From Candidatus Gastranaerophilales bacterium (GTDB taxonomy: Bacteria > Cyanobacteriota > Vampirovibrionia > Gastranaerophilales > Gastranaerophilaceae), in the NCBI GenBank assembly GCA_944322665.1, contig CALUPM010000013.1, forward strand, positions 1-35,282: DNA of 35,282 nt, given 5' to 3'. The translations under genes and the position numbers were made by a program. Below the pieces are notes generated by a model. That model saw only the letters and a program-made list of their open reading frames with translations. It did no database searches and had not been told where the DNA came from. Below, piece by piece: positions 8,166 to 16,950 of the stretch; the stretch's first letter is position 1, and each line of letters opens with the position of its first letter.

Positions 8166-8572
8166 TGCGAAAAATTTTATTTACGGTTTGCATATTATTC
8201 ATAATGATTTTCACAACGGCCTGCGATAAAGAAAAACCGGGGATACTCTTTAACAAATATCCGATAACCGTTGACACGGTAATGGGTCATGAACAGGTTT
8301 TTGAAAGAGGTACAAGAATTTATTATCTTGTTGTTATGCCTCAAAAAATCCATTCCAGATATATGTACCTGCAGATTGTGAAAAAAGACAACGATTACGG
8401 GCGGCTGGGGTATAAAGTTTATTACGGCAAAGATATACGACTTAAAGATGAGCAGGTATATTATTATGACGATTATATTGTAATAAACCAGTCCGGAGCT
8501 TATGTTATGCAGATTTTCTCCCGCGACAACCCGCAGAAAGTATTAACTATGAACGAATTTTGGGTTAAGTAA
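8165..8572 (+). CDS. Small predicted lipoprotein
   Basis: This 135-aa protein has a lipoprotein signal: basic MRK, hydrophobic residues 4-16, then TTAC with Cys20 as the lipidation site. The -3 position is Thr rather than the usual Leu, but the layout is convincing. The mature part is rich in Tyr and beta-strand-like segments (IYYLVVMPQ, YMYLQIVKK, VYYYDDYIVI) and ends in MNEFWVK. I recognise no family. Its ATG overlaps the TPR stop (TAATG), so it is translationally coupled to the exported TPR protein and probably sits with it at the membrane. Confidence 0.8.
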   Translation: MRKILFTVCILFIMIFTTACDKEKPGILFNKYPITVDTVMGHEQVFERGTRIYYLVVMPQKIHSRYMYLQIVKKDNDYGRLGYKVYYGKDIRLKDEQVYYYDDYIVINQSGAYVMQIFSRDNPQKVLTMNEFWVK

Positions 8573-8723
8573 CTGTTGTTAATCAGGAAAATTCTGATAA
8601 AATTTTCTTTTTTGCTGTATGTTAAAAAATGTAAAGATGCCTGTAAATCTTATCAATTAATTTGAGTGGATATTTTTTATATAAACATGCAATAAACAGG
8701 GGATTAAGAAAGGAGATTTTTGC

Positions 8724-9140
8724 ATGGGAAGTCAGATTAGTTCATTACAGGCAAAACTGCCATAGGGGTTCACTTCAATTACAGAAGATTACAAAGTTGC
8801 CAGAGTAACAACTGTTGAAGAAAATGGCAAGAAAACAGAAATAGCTTATAATAGAAGCGGTCAAGTTTTAAGGACATCAATATTTGTTGATAGAAACCGC
8901 GACGGACAGTATGACAAATCAGAAGCCGTTTCAATAAAATTTAACCACGTAGATTCCAGATCTTGCAACACAAGAGAATACAGAGATCTTGATAATGACG
9001 GAAGGTATGACGAGATTATAGAAAGCGACTGGACAGGTGATGAAAGAGTTCAGAAATTTACGACTTTGGACGGATCAGATAATCGTAAAATGAGCGATGC
9101 CTATGGTTCTGCCAGTGATACAATAAATGAATGGTTTTAA
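8724..9140 (+). pseudogene. EF-hand-like calcium-loop protein interrupted by an in-frame TAG
   Basis: An ideal ribosome binding site (AAAGGAG) precedes ATG at 8724. The frame runs 13 codons (MGSQISSLQAKLP), meets TAG at 8763-8765, then continues open for 124 codons to TAA at 9138-9140. The downstream part contains a perfect 12-residue EF-hand loop, DRNRDGQYDKSE (56-67), and a second one, DLDNDGRYDE (88-97), resembling dockerin or other Ca-binding loops. No signal peptide is evident. There is no start with a ribosome binding site after the TAG. TAG ends several ordinary genes here (24331, 29905, 31980, 33900), so it is not globally reassigned. The simplest reading is a recent nonsense mutation; readthrough is an alternative. 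A terminator follows. Confidence 0.7.
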
Positions 9141-9162
9141 AAAATCGTATAAAATTTAATTT

Positions 9163-9199
9163 AAAAGGCGGCAGGATTTTTTATTCTGCCGCCTTTTTT
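9163..9199 (+). terminator. Strong terminator between the EF-hand ORF and gyrA
   Basis: AAAAGGCGGCAG (9163-9174) pairs perfectly with CTGCCGCCTTTT (9186-9197) and continues into TTTTTTA. A-runs on the left make it usable on the minus strand for gyrA as well. Confidence 0.88.
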
Positions 9200-9222
9200 A
9201 TCTAAAAACTAATTCTGTTTAA

Positions 9223-11775
9223 TTAATTTCCGTCATCAATGAGTTTAGTTTGTTCGACATTCGCGTCCGACTGAGCGGATTTTTGCATATCAGCAGGGAT
9301 TGCGGTGTCGTCATCTTCGGGATTTAGAATTTTGTTGACCGAAACAACTGTATCATTATCCATCAGGTTCTGTGCTCTAACGCCTGTTGCCGGTCTGCCC
9401 TGACAGCTTATTGAACCTGCGTTGATACGGGTTACGACACCATTTGCGGTCACCATCATAATGTCGTCTGATTCTTTAACTATTGTCAGCGCAACAAGTC
9501 TTGATTGCGGTGATTTGAATTTAGTTGCAATAAGTCCTATTCCGCCTCTGTTCTGGCTTCTGAATTCTGAAAGTTTGGTGCGTTTGCCGAATCCGTCAGA
9601 AGTTACCACAAGAAGATCCGCGTCATAATTTCTCGGAACAATGTCGCAGCCGACGATTGTATCGCCTGTTCTGAGTTTCATCGAAGTTACGCCACGTGCA
9701 CTCCGTCCAAGCGGTCTTAAATCTTCAATCGGGAACCGGATTGCCATACCGCATGAGGTTCCGATAATAATTTCATCATGCGCTGTTGCAAGTTTAACCC
9801 AGCAGAGTTCGTCCCCTTCTTCAAGTCCGATTGCAATAATTCCGTTGCGGCGGATGTTAGAGAAGTTGTCAAGTTCAATCCGTTTGATGTAGCCTTTGCG
9901 TGTCAGCATAATCAAATTCAAATCATGCGAGAAGTTGCTGACCGGAACGACTGCCGTAATTGTTTCATTCTGTTCTATCGGAAGAACGTTTACTATCGGA
10001 AGTCCTTTTGCCTGACGTCCGCCTTCGGGGAAGTCGTAAACATTCAGGCTGTAAACAGTTCCTTTTGATGAGAAGAACAGAACTTTATCGTGCATCATTG
10101 CAGTGAAGAAGTGCTGGATATCGTCATCCTCTTTTGTTTTAATACCGGATTTACCGCGGGTTGCACGGTTCTGGCGCTCAAACGTGTCAAGAGAAATTCG
10201 TTTTAAGTATCCCTGATGAGTTATAAACACAGCCATCGGAGTGTTCGGAGTCAAATCTTCAATAGTTACTTCACCCTGTTCGGGCAGAATTTGTGTTTTT
10301 CTGTCGTCGCCGTATTTTTCTTTATCCTCAAGAAGTTCTGTTTTGATAATTTCAAGGATTTTGTGGCGGCTTGCAAGGATGTCCTCGTATTCCGCAATTT
10401 TCTTGACTAATTCGTCATATTCGGCTTTTACTTTGTCCTGTTCCAATCCTGTCAATCTTCTCAATTGCATTTCAAGGATGGCATTCGCCTGATCCGTATC
10501 AAGCCCGAACCTGCTCATCAAGCCTTCTCTTGCGTCGTCTGTTGTTTTTGAATTTTTGATTAATTCAATAACTTCATCAATTGACCCGAGAGCAATAATC
10601 AAGCCTGCCAAGATATGCGCTCTGACTTTTGCTTTTTTGAGGAAGAAGATAGTTCTTCTTGTAACGATTTCAACCCTGTGTTCGACAAATTCGTCGAGCA
10701 CCTGTTTCAAATTCATTAATCTCGGCTGTTTGCCGCATAGTGCAAGCATATTTACCCCGAAAGTTGTTGAAAGCTGGGTGTATTTGAAAAGGTTATTTTT
10801 AACAACATCCGGTTTTGCATCACGTTTAAGCTCAATAACAATTCTCATCCCTTCGCGGTCTGATTCATCGCGGATGTCGGAGATTCCTGTAATCCTCTGA
10901 TCTTTAACAAGTTCTGCTATTTTTTCAATAAGCATAGACTTGTTGACCTGATAAGGAATTTCTGTTACAACGATTGCCGTACGCGCCTGACGTCCGCCGC
11001 CGCCTGCGATTTCTTCAATTGTCGCAACAGCAGACATTTTGATAGAGCCGCGGCCGGTTTCGTAAGCCTGCCTGATGTCATTCAAACCTATGATTGTTGC
11101 AGCCGTCGGGAAGTCAGGGCCTTTGATATATTCCATAAGTTCCGCTACAGTAATATCAGGATTGTTAATAAGAGCGATTGTTCCGTCCACGATTTCACAA
11201 ACGTTGTGCGGCGGAATATTTGTTGCCATACCGACCGCAATACCGGAACATCCGTTCAATAAAAGCATCGGAAGTCTGACAGGCAAAACAGAAGGTTCCT
11301 GCAAAGAACCGTCAAAGTTCGGTTCAAATTCAACTGTTTCGCAGTCTATATCAGCAAGCATTGATTGCGTAATTTTGTGCATACGGGCTTCTGTGTACCT
11401 CATAGCAGCCGCCCCGTCGCCGTCGACAGAGCCGAAGTTTCCATGACCGTCAACCGTCAGATATCTTGTTGAAAAATCCTGCGCCATACGAACTAAAGCC
11501 TCATAAACGGCACTGTCGCCGTGAGGGTGGTATTTACCGAGAACTTCCCCGACGATACGGGCGCATTTCTTAAACGGTTTGTCAGGTGTCATCCCGAGTT
11601 CGTTCATAGCGTACAAAATACGTCTGTGAACAGGTTTCAGCCCGTCGCGGACATCAGGAAGCGCACGTCCGACAATTACACTCATTGCGTAATCTATGTA
11701 CGACCGTTTCATCTCTTCTCTTATATTAACCGGAATTATTTTCCCGTCTGAAAACATGCTCTGCTGGTTACTCAA
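9223..11775 (-). CDS. gyrA: DNA gyrase subunit A
   Basis: GyrA cuts and rejoins DNA in the A2B2 gyrase that introduces negative supercoils. The 850-aa length is normal. The catalytic tyrosine lies in AAMRYTEAR (Y127). The quinolone-resistance region reads [13 protein letters not shown], with Ser88 and Glu92 in the positions of E. coli Ser83 and Asp87, i.e. an ordinary unmutated form. The C-terminal half carries the six-bladed propeller repeats ([44 protein letters not shown]). A GyrA-box-like [10 protein letters not shown] segment resembles cyanobacterial GyrA more than the classical QRRGGKG. The start is TTG with GGAGG 8 nt upstream. An ATG six codons later has no better signal. gyrB is not in the window. 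Confidence 0.96.
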   Translation of the reverse strand: MSNQQSMFSDGKIIPVNIREEMKRSYIDYAMSVIVGRALPDVRDGLKPVHRRILYAMNELGMTPDKPFKKCARIVGEVLGKYHPHGDSAVYEALVRMAQDFSTRYLTVDGHGNFGSVDGDGAAAMRYTEARMHKITQSMLADIDCETVEFEPNFDGSLQEPSVLPVRLPMLLLNGCSGIAVGMATNIPPHNVCEIVDGTIALINNPDITVAELMEYIKGPDFPTAATIIGLNDIRQAYETGRGSIKMSAVATIEEIAGGGGRQARTAIVVTEIPYQVNKSMLIEKIAELVKDQRITGISDIRDESDREGMRIVIELKRDAKPDVVKNNLFKYTQLSTTFGVNMLALCGKQPRLMNLKQVLDEFVEHRVEIVTRRTIFFLKKAKVRAHILAGLIIALGSIDEVIELIKNSKTTDDAREGLMSRFGLDTDQANAILEMQLRRLTGLEQDKVKAEYDELVKKIAEYEDILASRHKILEIIKTELLEDKEKYGDDRKTQILPEQGEVTIEDLTPNTPMAVFITHQGYLKRISLDTFERQNRATRGKSGIKTKEDDDIQHFFTAMMHDKVLFFSSKGTVYSLNVYDFPEGGRQAKGLPIVNVLPIEQNETITAVVPVSNFSHDLNLIMLTRKGYIKRIELDNFSNIRRNGIIAIGLEEGDELCWVKLATAHDEIIIGTSCGMAIRFPIEDLRPLGRSARGVTSMKLRTGDTIVGCDIVPRNYDADLLVVTSDGFGKRTKLSEFRSQNRGGIGLIATKFKSPQSRLVALTIVKESDDIMMVTANGVVTRINAGSISCQGRPATGVRAQNLMDNDTVVSVNKILNPEDDDTAIPADMQKSAQSDANVEQTKLIDDGN

Positions 11776-11802
11776 TCTCTTATCCTCCAGTGTCTGATAT
11801 TC

Positions 11803-11831
11803 TATATATCCATATCATAGCATAAAAACAA
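11803..11831 (-). promoter_or_regulatory. Candidate gyrA promoter
   Basis: On the minus strand TTGTTT (11831-11826), a 17-nt spacer and TATATA (11808-11803) lie about 28 nt before the gyrA start. An overlapping TGC-TATGAT is a second possible -10. Confidence 0.45.
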
Positions 11832-11956
11832 GCTTTTAGGTAATTTTAAATTAATCTTTACAAATCATTGAAACGGTTTTATAACCTTCCGAACATTTTA
11901 ATTGGGCTCTCTCCTGTTAAAATTTTTCCGTGGTTATTTGTTGGAAAACTATTTTT

Positions 11957-12358
11957 TTATTTAATTTCAACAGCATTGCAATCTTGTAAAAGCTGTTGTT
12001 CTTTGTGATGCGTAATTTGATACGGAATTGCACCGCAGATTATGGCACCTGCAACTGCGGCATAAGCTGGTAAATCAATATCATTAGCCAGAAGGCTTTT
12101 GGGATGCTTTTTGGCAATTTGCAGCATAAGTGCGCCGGCTCCTAAAAATCCGGCCAAACCGCTTAGCGCTATGGAAATAAAGGATGTCTTTTCTGTCTTT
12201 TTATATCTTTTTACAAATTCGTCGGTTTTATCTGTCGGCACAACAAAATTTTTCAGGTTTTTCCGTTTAATTTCACCGTTCAAATTGATTTCATCGTATG
12301 ATGAAACACGGAATGAATTTGTATTCGGAATTTTGGTCGTTTCAAATTTTAATGTCAT
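11957..12358 (-). CDS. Small hypothetical membrane protein
   Basis: A 133-aa protein. The first 55 residues are polar and basic (FRVSSYDEINLNGEIKRK, then VKRYKKTEK). Two hydrophobic segments follow, SFISIALSGLAGFLGAGALM and AYAAVAGAIICGAIPY, joined by a Lys-rich loop. The short tail ends DCNAVEIK. Such small two-helix proteins with an N-terminal cytoplasmic arm are common in this kind of genome and I recognise no function. The start is uncertain: no Shine-Dalgarno is seen, and a TATAAT lies directly against the ATG, too close to be its -10 box if transcription starts 6-7 nt downstream. It stands alone between gyrA and a repeat-filled spacer. Confidence 0.6.
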   Translation of the reverse strand: MTLKFETTKIPNTNSFRVSSYDEINLNGEIKRKNLKNFVVPTDKTDEFVKRYKKTEKTSFISIALSGLAGFLGAGALMLQIAKKHPKSLLANDIDLPAYAAVAGAIICGAIPYQITHHKEQQLLQDCNAVEIK

Positions 12359-12410
12359 ATTATAATTAAGACATGAAAAATAGTAAATTTGCGCTAAAGA
12401 AGGATGATTG

Positions 12411-12955
12411 TTAATAATTATTAAAGCAAGTAGGCAGGATTTGCAAAGTCGACAAAAGCTAAGACATCAGGACACTAAGGCGATAAGGTCGTTATGTTCA
12501 AAAAGGCTATAAGACCGCAAGGCGATAAGGCGATAAGTTCTTATCAGAGTGAGGAGTGAAGGGTGAAGCGTGAGGAGAGTTGAGGAAGGTGATAAGAAAT
12601 CGCCCCATTTTGTCTAAGTCATGTCATTCTGAGGGAGTGAAACGACCGAAGAATCTTCTTGTGTTTCCAGAAGATCCTTCGGCTAAAGCCTCAGGATGAC
12701 GTTGAGATCCTGCGGAAAACCGGACATTTTGCACAAAATCAAAGATTTCGGCAAAAGTAGTCAAATAAACTCAGCAGACAAAATGGGGCGAAAGTGAAGA
12801 GTGAGAAGAGTTGATAAAGGCGATAAGACGATAAGACGTTAGGACGAAAAGTTCGTTACGTAAAATAAATCCCATCTCCCAGCGGGAGAGGGTTAGAGTG
12901 AGGGGGCGGACTAAAAAGTGAAACGTGAAGGGCGAAGAGTAGTATGATTGAATGG
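12411..12955. repeat. Repeat-filled spacer upstream of holA
   Basis: No gene is visible in 12359-12991. The stretch is made of degenerate short units: GGCGATAAG tandem pieces (12470-12540, 12820-12840), GTGAAGGGTGAAG-like pieces (12548-12590, 12790-12815, 12917-12940), a CTCCCAGCGGGAGAGGG palindromic piece (12876-12892) and one complete inverted-repeat-bounded element (separate entry). The spacer after holB carries the same units on the opposite strand. Confidence 0.7.
12601..12790. repeat. 190-bp element with perfect 14-bp terminal inverted repeats
   Basis: CGCCCCATTTTGTC (12601-12614) and its exact reverse complement GACAAAATGGGGCG (12777-12790) bound the element. Inside is a palindromic unit, 12623-12700, beginning GTCATTCTGAGGG and ending CCTCAGGATGAC. 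No coding capacity and no clear target-site duplication. The left 110 bp recurs almost unchanged at 18336-18447. Confidence 0.75.
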
Positions 12956-12956
12956 T

Positions 12957-12985
12957 TTGTTTCTGAAAACCGTTTGTGCTAATAA
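12957..12985 (+). promoter_or_regulatory. Promoter of holA-holB, leaderless type
   Basis: TTGTTT (12957-12962), a 17-nt spacer and TGC-TAATAA (hexamer 12980-12985) lie exactly 6 nt before the holA ATG at 12992. No Shine-Dalgarno is present. Confidence 0.55.
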
Positions 12986-12991
12986 TTAATT

Positions 12992-13948
12992 ATGGCAGTA
13001 TATTTTTTCTACGGCGACGAAGATTTTAATATTGAAAAAGAAATCAACAAGCTCAAAAAAGGTCTGGATAAAAATTTTCTGGAAATGAGTTTCAAAACTT
13101 ATGACAACCCGAAGTTTCCGGATTTAATTTCTATTCTGCGCTCCCAGCCGATGATGTTCGGGAAAATGCTTGTCGTCATCAACTGTCTTGATTATTTCAC
13201 AAAAACTTTCGACGACAAACAGATTAAAGAGATAGAATCCGCACTCGAAAACAACAATGAAAACCTTGATATAGCTTTTGTTGCCTCTCTTCCGCGCGAC
13301 GGCGGCAAAAAACTCGACAGCAGAAAAAAATTGTTTAAAATCTTAGCAAAACACAACCCGAAAGAATGCGCCTCAATTCCCGGCTACAAAACCGCAGAAC
13401 TTGAGGACTGGGTGAAAAAAGAAGCAAAGTCAAAGTCCTTAAAGATTAATCCTGATGCCGTGACAGCCCTTATTATACAGGTCGGAAACAACCTCCGCCA
13501 GCTTGACGGAGAATTAGAGAAACTGAAACTTATGTGCTATCCGGACAAAATCGCAACTAAAGAAACAGTCAAAGAAATCTGTATTTCAAACGAAGATTTG
13601 TTTGCGTTTTCTGATTATCTGATGACAGGCGAAAAAGATAAGGCTCTTCTGGAATACAGAAAACTCTTAGAAAAAAAATATCCGCTTGAAATTTTATCAA
13701 CCCTTCAGACAATGCTCCGCCGCTGGATAATAATTAAGGCAAAAGCGTCGGAACTTTCTACTTTTGAACTCGGCAGACTCACAGGTCAGCATGAATATGT
13801 CGTTAAACTCGCAATACAAAAACTAAAAAAAACAAACCTTAAAGATTTAGTAAATATGAAAAAGAATTTGACGGAAGCCGAGTTTAGAATAAAATCCGGT
13901 CAATCTTTTAACGTGGAAGACGAGGTGGAAAATGCTTTCCTCAAATAA
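12992..13948 (+). CDS. holA: DNA polymerase III subunit delta
   Basis: HolA is the 'wrench' subunit of the clamp loader that opens the beta clamp. The 318-aa protein begins AVYFFYGDEDFNIEKEI, the family's N-terminal YGxD/E element, followed by a degenerate AAA+ fold with no Walker A. It ends in an all-helical collar region (LRQLDGELEKL, ISNEDLFAFSDYL, MLRRWIIIKA). Start: ATG directly after a -10 box, with no ribosome binding site. It overlaps the holB start by 17 bp, so the two clamp-loader genes form one unit. holA and holB are usually unlinked in model bacteria, which makes the pairing worth noting. Confidence 0.88.
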   Translation: MAVYFFYGDEDFNIEKEINKLKKGLDKNFLEMSFKTYDNPKFPDLISILRSQPMMFGKMLVVINCLDYFTKTFDDKQIKEIESALENNNENLDIAFVASLPRDGGKKLDSRKKLFKILAKHNPKECASIPGYKTAELEDWVKKEAKSKSLKINPDAVTALIIQVGNNLRQLDGELEKLKLMCYPDKIATKETVKEICISNEDLFAFSDYLMTGEKDKALLEYRKLLEKKYPLEILSTLQTMLRRWIIIKAKASELSTFELGRLTGQHEYVVKLAIQKLKKTNLKDLVNMKKNLTEAEFRIKSGQSFNVEDEVENAFLK

Positions 13949-14801
13949 AATAAGAGAAGATTATCCGAAACTTATCGAATATTTTGAAAAGGGGATTAAC
14001 AATCCTGAAAGACGCATTGCACACTGTATTCTTCTCTACGGAAATGACCTTAATGCCCAGTATCAGATTGCGCTGGAAGTTGCAAGAATGCTGAATTGCA
14101 AGGGTGATCATACTCCTGATTGCGAATGCCTGAACTGCCGCTGGATAAGAGAAAACAACCACCCCGAAGTCAGAACAATTTCAAAAGTTGACAACAAACC
14201 CTCTGACGATGATGCAAAAACCGTAATTTCAATCGCACAGGCAAGAATGATTAAAAATGATTTGCTCGTAACTTCAGAATACCATAGAGTTTTGATTTTT
14301 TGCGATAAAGACAAAGACGGAAATATCTGCCCGCTGAATGAAATAAATTTTCCTGAAGCCGCCGCAAATGCACTTTTAAAAACCTTTGAAGAACCGCCTT
14401 CCGGCACGACTTTTTTCTTTCTGACAAAAGATAAAACTGATGTTATTACAACAGTTTTATCCCGCGCGCAGAGCTTTTTTGTTCCGTCAAAACTTACGGA
14501 AGACAGAGATTTTTCAATTGTGAAAGACGTGATGGATTTTTTTCTGGAAATCGAGCGCGGTCAGGTGCTGGATTTTAATGAAAAACTTCTTGTGCTTGCG
14601 CAGGAGCATGAACCGCTGGTGATTTTGACGCAAATGCAAAATTATCTTGCCTCAGTGATAGAAGGCGGCAGTCTTACAAGAGCCAAACAGTATGAATTTA
14701 TAAAGTATATGAAATTAATTGAAAAAGCAAAAAAAGAGTTTGAAGTGAATATGAACCCGCAGACTGTTTTTGAAACACTGAGTTTTGACATGGTTTTGTA
14801 A
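13932..14801 (+). CDS. holB: DNA polymerase III subunit delta' (clamp loader)
   Basis: This 289-aa AAA+ protein is read as the stator subunit of the clamp loader. The nucleotide loop is degenerate (LYGNDLNAQ, residues 35-43, in place of GxxGxGKT), as is known for delta'. A four-cysteine zinc module is visible (Cys56, 64, 66, 69; CKGDHTPDCECLNC). Sensor-type motifs follow: NALLKTFEEPPSGTTFFFLT and TVLSRAQ. The C-terminal third is helical collar. The start ATG lies within the end of holA, implying translational coupling. gamma/tau (dnaX) is an alternative but is excluded by the missing Walker A and the short length. Confidence 0.87.
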   Translation: MLSSNKIREDYPKLIEYFEKGINNPERRIAHCILLYGNDLNAQYQIALEVARMLNCKGDHTPDCECLNCRWIRENNHPEVRTISKVDNKPSDDDAKTVISIAQARMIKNDLLVTSEYHRVLIFCDKDKDGNICPLNEINFPEAAANALLKTFEEPPSGTTFFFLTKDKTDVITTVLSRAQSFFVPSKLTEDRDFSIVKDVMDFFLEIERGQVLDFNEKLLVLAQEHEPLVILTQMQNYLASVIEGGSLTRAKQYEFIKYMKLIEKAKKEFEVNMNPQTVFETLSFDMVL

Positions 14802-14814
14802 GCGGGTGAATTTA

Positions 14815-15105
14815 TAGGGAATCAAGCAGCCTTTTGGGATGTCATTCTGAACGAAGCGAAGAATCTCCTCGGATTTTCAGGCGATCCTGAAATAAATTCA
14901 GGATGACACTGAAAGACAAAACGGGGCGATTTCTTATCGCCTTTATCCCGAAACCTCTTAGTGCCTTAGCGCCCTAGCGCCTTAGTATCTTTTTCCGAAA
15001 CAAACTATTCACCCTTTCAACTGTTCAACCATTCAACTCTCCTCACTCTTCACCCTTCACCCTTCACTTTATAACGCCTTATCGTCTTGCAGACTTATCA
15101 CCTTA
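14815..15105. repeat. Repeat-filled spacer after holB
   Basis: No gene is visible in 14802-15176. A palindromic unit at 14841-14907 begins GTCATTCTGAACGAAGCGAAG and ends CAGGATGAC. GACAAAACGGGGCG (14915-14928) is a one-mismatch copy of the 14-bp end of the 12601 element. The rest (TTAGTGCCTTAGCGCCC, CACTCTTCACCCTTCACCC, CGCCTTATCG) is the reverse complement of the degenerate units in the spacer before holA. Confidence 0.65.
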
Positions 15106-15106
15106 T

Positions 15107-15135
15107 TTGCTTTATTTTTTTGTTTTTTATAAAAT
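15107..15135 (+). promoter_or_regulatory. pgk promoter
   Basis: TTGCTT (15107-15112), a 17-nt T-rich spacer and TAAAAT (15130-15135). Transcription would start near 15142, giving a leader of about 35 nt that holds the AAGGAG of pgk. Confidence 0.6.
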
Positions 15136-15176
15136 TGGATTGCAGGATTTTTTATTTTTAAATAAGGAGAAAAAAT

Positions 15177-16379
15177 ATGAAAAAATCTATTCTTGATTTA
15201 GAAGACATCAAAGGAAAACGTGCGTTAGTACGTGTTGATATCAACGTTCCTCTTGATGCAGACAAAAATGTTACTGATGATACAAGAATTCAGGCAATTT
15301 TGCCGACAATCAAATACTTAAAAGATAAAGGTGCAAAGATTATTCTTATGGCACACTTAGGCCGTCCGAAAGGTGAATGGAACATGGAATTTTCACTGGC
15401 TCCTGTTGCAAAATACATGTCAAAAGTTCTGGGTGAAGATGTGTTGTTTGTTTCATCAAAAGTAGGCGAAGGTGCAGAAAAAGAATTGGCAGACTTAAAA
15501 GACGGTCAGGTAGCACTTCTTGAAAACATCCGTTTCTACAAGGCTGAAGAAGCAAAAGATGACGATATGACATTTGCGGAAGAACTTGCAAAACTCGGCG
15601 ATTTCTATGTAAACGACGCATTCGGCGCTGCTCACAGAAACCACACTTCAACAGCAAAACTGGCTAAAGTTCTTAAACCGGCAGTTTCAGGTCTTTTGAT
15701 GGAAAAAGAAATCAGATGCCTTTCACAAGCTCTTGACAACCCGACCCGTCCGTTTACTGCAGTTGTTGGCGGTGCTAAAGTTTCATCAAAAATCGGTGTT
15801 CTTGAAAACTTGTTAGACAAAGTTGACAATATGATTATCGGCGGCGGTATGGCTTATACATTTGTAAAAGCAAACGGCGGCAAAATCGGCAATTCAATCT
15901 GCGAAGACGACCAGCTTGAAGTTGCAAAAACAATTGAAAAGAAAGCAGCAGACAAAGGCGTTAAACTTGTTATGGCAACAGATGTTCTTGCAACTGATGA
16001 CTTCTCAGGAAACGGTAAAAACGAATTCGTAAAAATTAACGAAATTCCCGATGGATTTGAAGGCGTTGACGCCGGCCCGGACTCAAGAAAAGCATTTGCT
16101 GAAGTTTTGAAATCTTCAAAAACAATCTTGATGAACGGTCCTGTAGGCGCATTTGAAAATCCGAAATTTGCTGAAGGCACAAAAGCAGTTCTTGAAGCTA
16201 TCGTTGAAGCTACAAAGAATGGTGCAACTTCAGTTATCGGCGGCGGCGACTCAGTTTCAGCGGCTAAAAAATTCTTTAAAGCTGAAGATTTCACACACGT
16301 ATCAACAGGCGGCGGCGCATCTCTGGAATTCATTGAAGGAAAAGTTCTCCCCGGCGTTGCAGCGTTGGATGACAAGTAA
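15177..16379 (+). CDS. pgk: Phosphoglycerate kinase
   Basis: Pgk transfers the phosphate of 1,3-bisphosphoglycerate to ADP in glycolysis. The 400-aa length is typical. The substrate loop is VRVDINVPLD (18-27), followed by MAHLGRPKGE (about 60) and FVNDAFGAAHRNHTS (about 150, seen as YVNDAFGAAHRNHTS). The C-terminal nucleotide domain has GGAKVSSKIGVL, MNGPVGAFE and VIGGGDSVSAA. AAGGAG lies 7 nt before the ATG. Its own promoter and perfect terminator make it a single-gene unit. tpiA lies 4.8 kb away rather than next to it. Codon choice is even and AT-rich, as expected for a well expressed gene. Confidence 0.98.
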   Translation: MKKSILDLEDIKGKRALVRVDINVPLDADKNVTDDTRIQAILPTIKYLKDKGAKIILMAHLGRPKGEWNMEFSLAPVAKYMSKVLGEDVLFVSSKVGEGAEKELADLKDGQVALLENIRFYKAEEAKDDDMTFAEELAKLGDFYVNDAFGAAHRNHTSTAKLAKVLKPAVSGLLMEKEIRCLSQALDNPTRPFTAVVGGAKVSSKIGVLENLLDKVDNMIIGGGMAYTFVKANGGKIGNSICEDDQLEVAKTIEKKAADKGVKLVMATDVLATDDFSGNGKNEFVKINEIPDGFEGVDAGPDSRKAFAEVLKSSKTILMNGPVGAFENPKFAEGTKAVLEAIVEATKNGATSVIGGGDSVSAAKKFFKAEDFTHVSTGGGASLEFIEGKVLPGVAALDDK

Positions 16380-16396
16380 ACAAAAATTAAACAAAC

Positions 16397-16430
16397 AAAA
16401 AAGAACCGGTATATACCGGTTCTTTTTTAT
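16397..16430 (+). terminator. Terminator of pgk
   Basis: A perfect 28-bp palindrome (16399-16426) centred on GGTATATACC, ending in TTCTTTTTT. It separates pgk from the convergent TM2 gene and is likely bidirectional. Confidence 0.88.
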
Positions 16431-16445
16431 ATTGTATTCCAGTTG

Positions 16446-16826
16446 TTATTGAACCTGTATCTGTCCGGCTGGCATTGAATTCATTAAAGCGCCAAAACTG
16501 ATAAAGAAAAGTATGGTGCAGAGGATTCCCAGTATTAAGAGTAATATAACAAGTATACGTGCACCTTTAGCGAATTGTGTATCATAATTTATGAGCGCCT
16601 GTCCGTTTGCGTCTTTGTATTTATTCATCAAAAGTGAAATCAAATCAATAAACACCCAAATAGCACCAATACCTCCGCATAAACATAATATCAGCTGAAG
16701 TATGCCAAGTCCTATATAGCCTGTGTAGTATCTGTGTGCTCCAAGTCCGCCAAGGAATGCACACAAAAGCAGTGTATTCGGGTATTTTCGTTGTTTTGCC
16801 TGTACCTGAGTACTGTCATTAGCCAT
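16446..16826 (-). CDS. TM2-domain membrane protein
   Basis: A 126-aa protein with the TM2 signature: LLCAFLGGLGAHRYYTGYIG (residues 20-39), a second helix GILQLILCLCGGIGAIWVFID, and LISLL. A further membrane segment (ARILVILLLILGILCTILFF) lies near the C terminus. TM2 proteins are widespread small membrane proteins of unknown biochemical role. GAHRYYxG is the loop between the two helices. The start ATG is preceded by AAAGGAG at 6 nt. It is transcribed alone from a promoter with a 75-nt leader. Confidence 0.85.
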   Translation of the reverse strand: MANDSTQVQAKQRKYPNTLLLCAFLGGLGAHRYYTGYIGLGILQLILCLCGGIGAIWVFIDLISLLMNKYKDANGQALINYDTQFAKGARILVILLLILGILCTILFFISFGALMNSMPAGQIQVQ

Positions 16827-16882
16827 AGTTGTCTCCTTTCCTTACTTTTAACCAACCATTGATAAACAGATTTATACGAGCT

Positions 16883-16911
16883 AATATATCATCCGGTTTC
16901 AAATAAGTCAA
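16883..16911 (-). promoter_or_regulatory. Promoter of the TM2 gene
   Basis: On the minus strand TTGACT (16911-16906), a 17-nt spacer and TATATT (16888-16883), close to the sigma-70 consensus. Confidence 0.6.
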
Positions 16912-16950
16912 TTAAATCCTGCATGAATTCATACTTTAGTTTGAATTAAC

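Noticed and set aside
8585-8620. Possible terminator after the lipoprotein gene
   Set aside because: Only a 5-bp ATCAG/CTGAT stem before a T-rich run; too weak to call.
8724-9140. Genome-wide reassignment of TAG to an amino acid
   Set aside because: Ordinary genes at 24116-24331, 29905-30894, 30970-31980 and 33112-33900 end with TAG at the expected length.
9223-11775. Possible quinolone-resistance change in GyrA (Glu at the Asp87 position)
   Set aside because: Glu is the wild-type residue here in many Gram-positive and related bacteria; the key Ser is intact.
12411-12955. Possible CRISPR array or minisatellite made of GGCGATAAG units
   Set aside because: Units are short, irregularly spaced and degenerate; no constant repeat with unique spacers and no cas genes.
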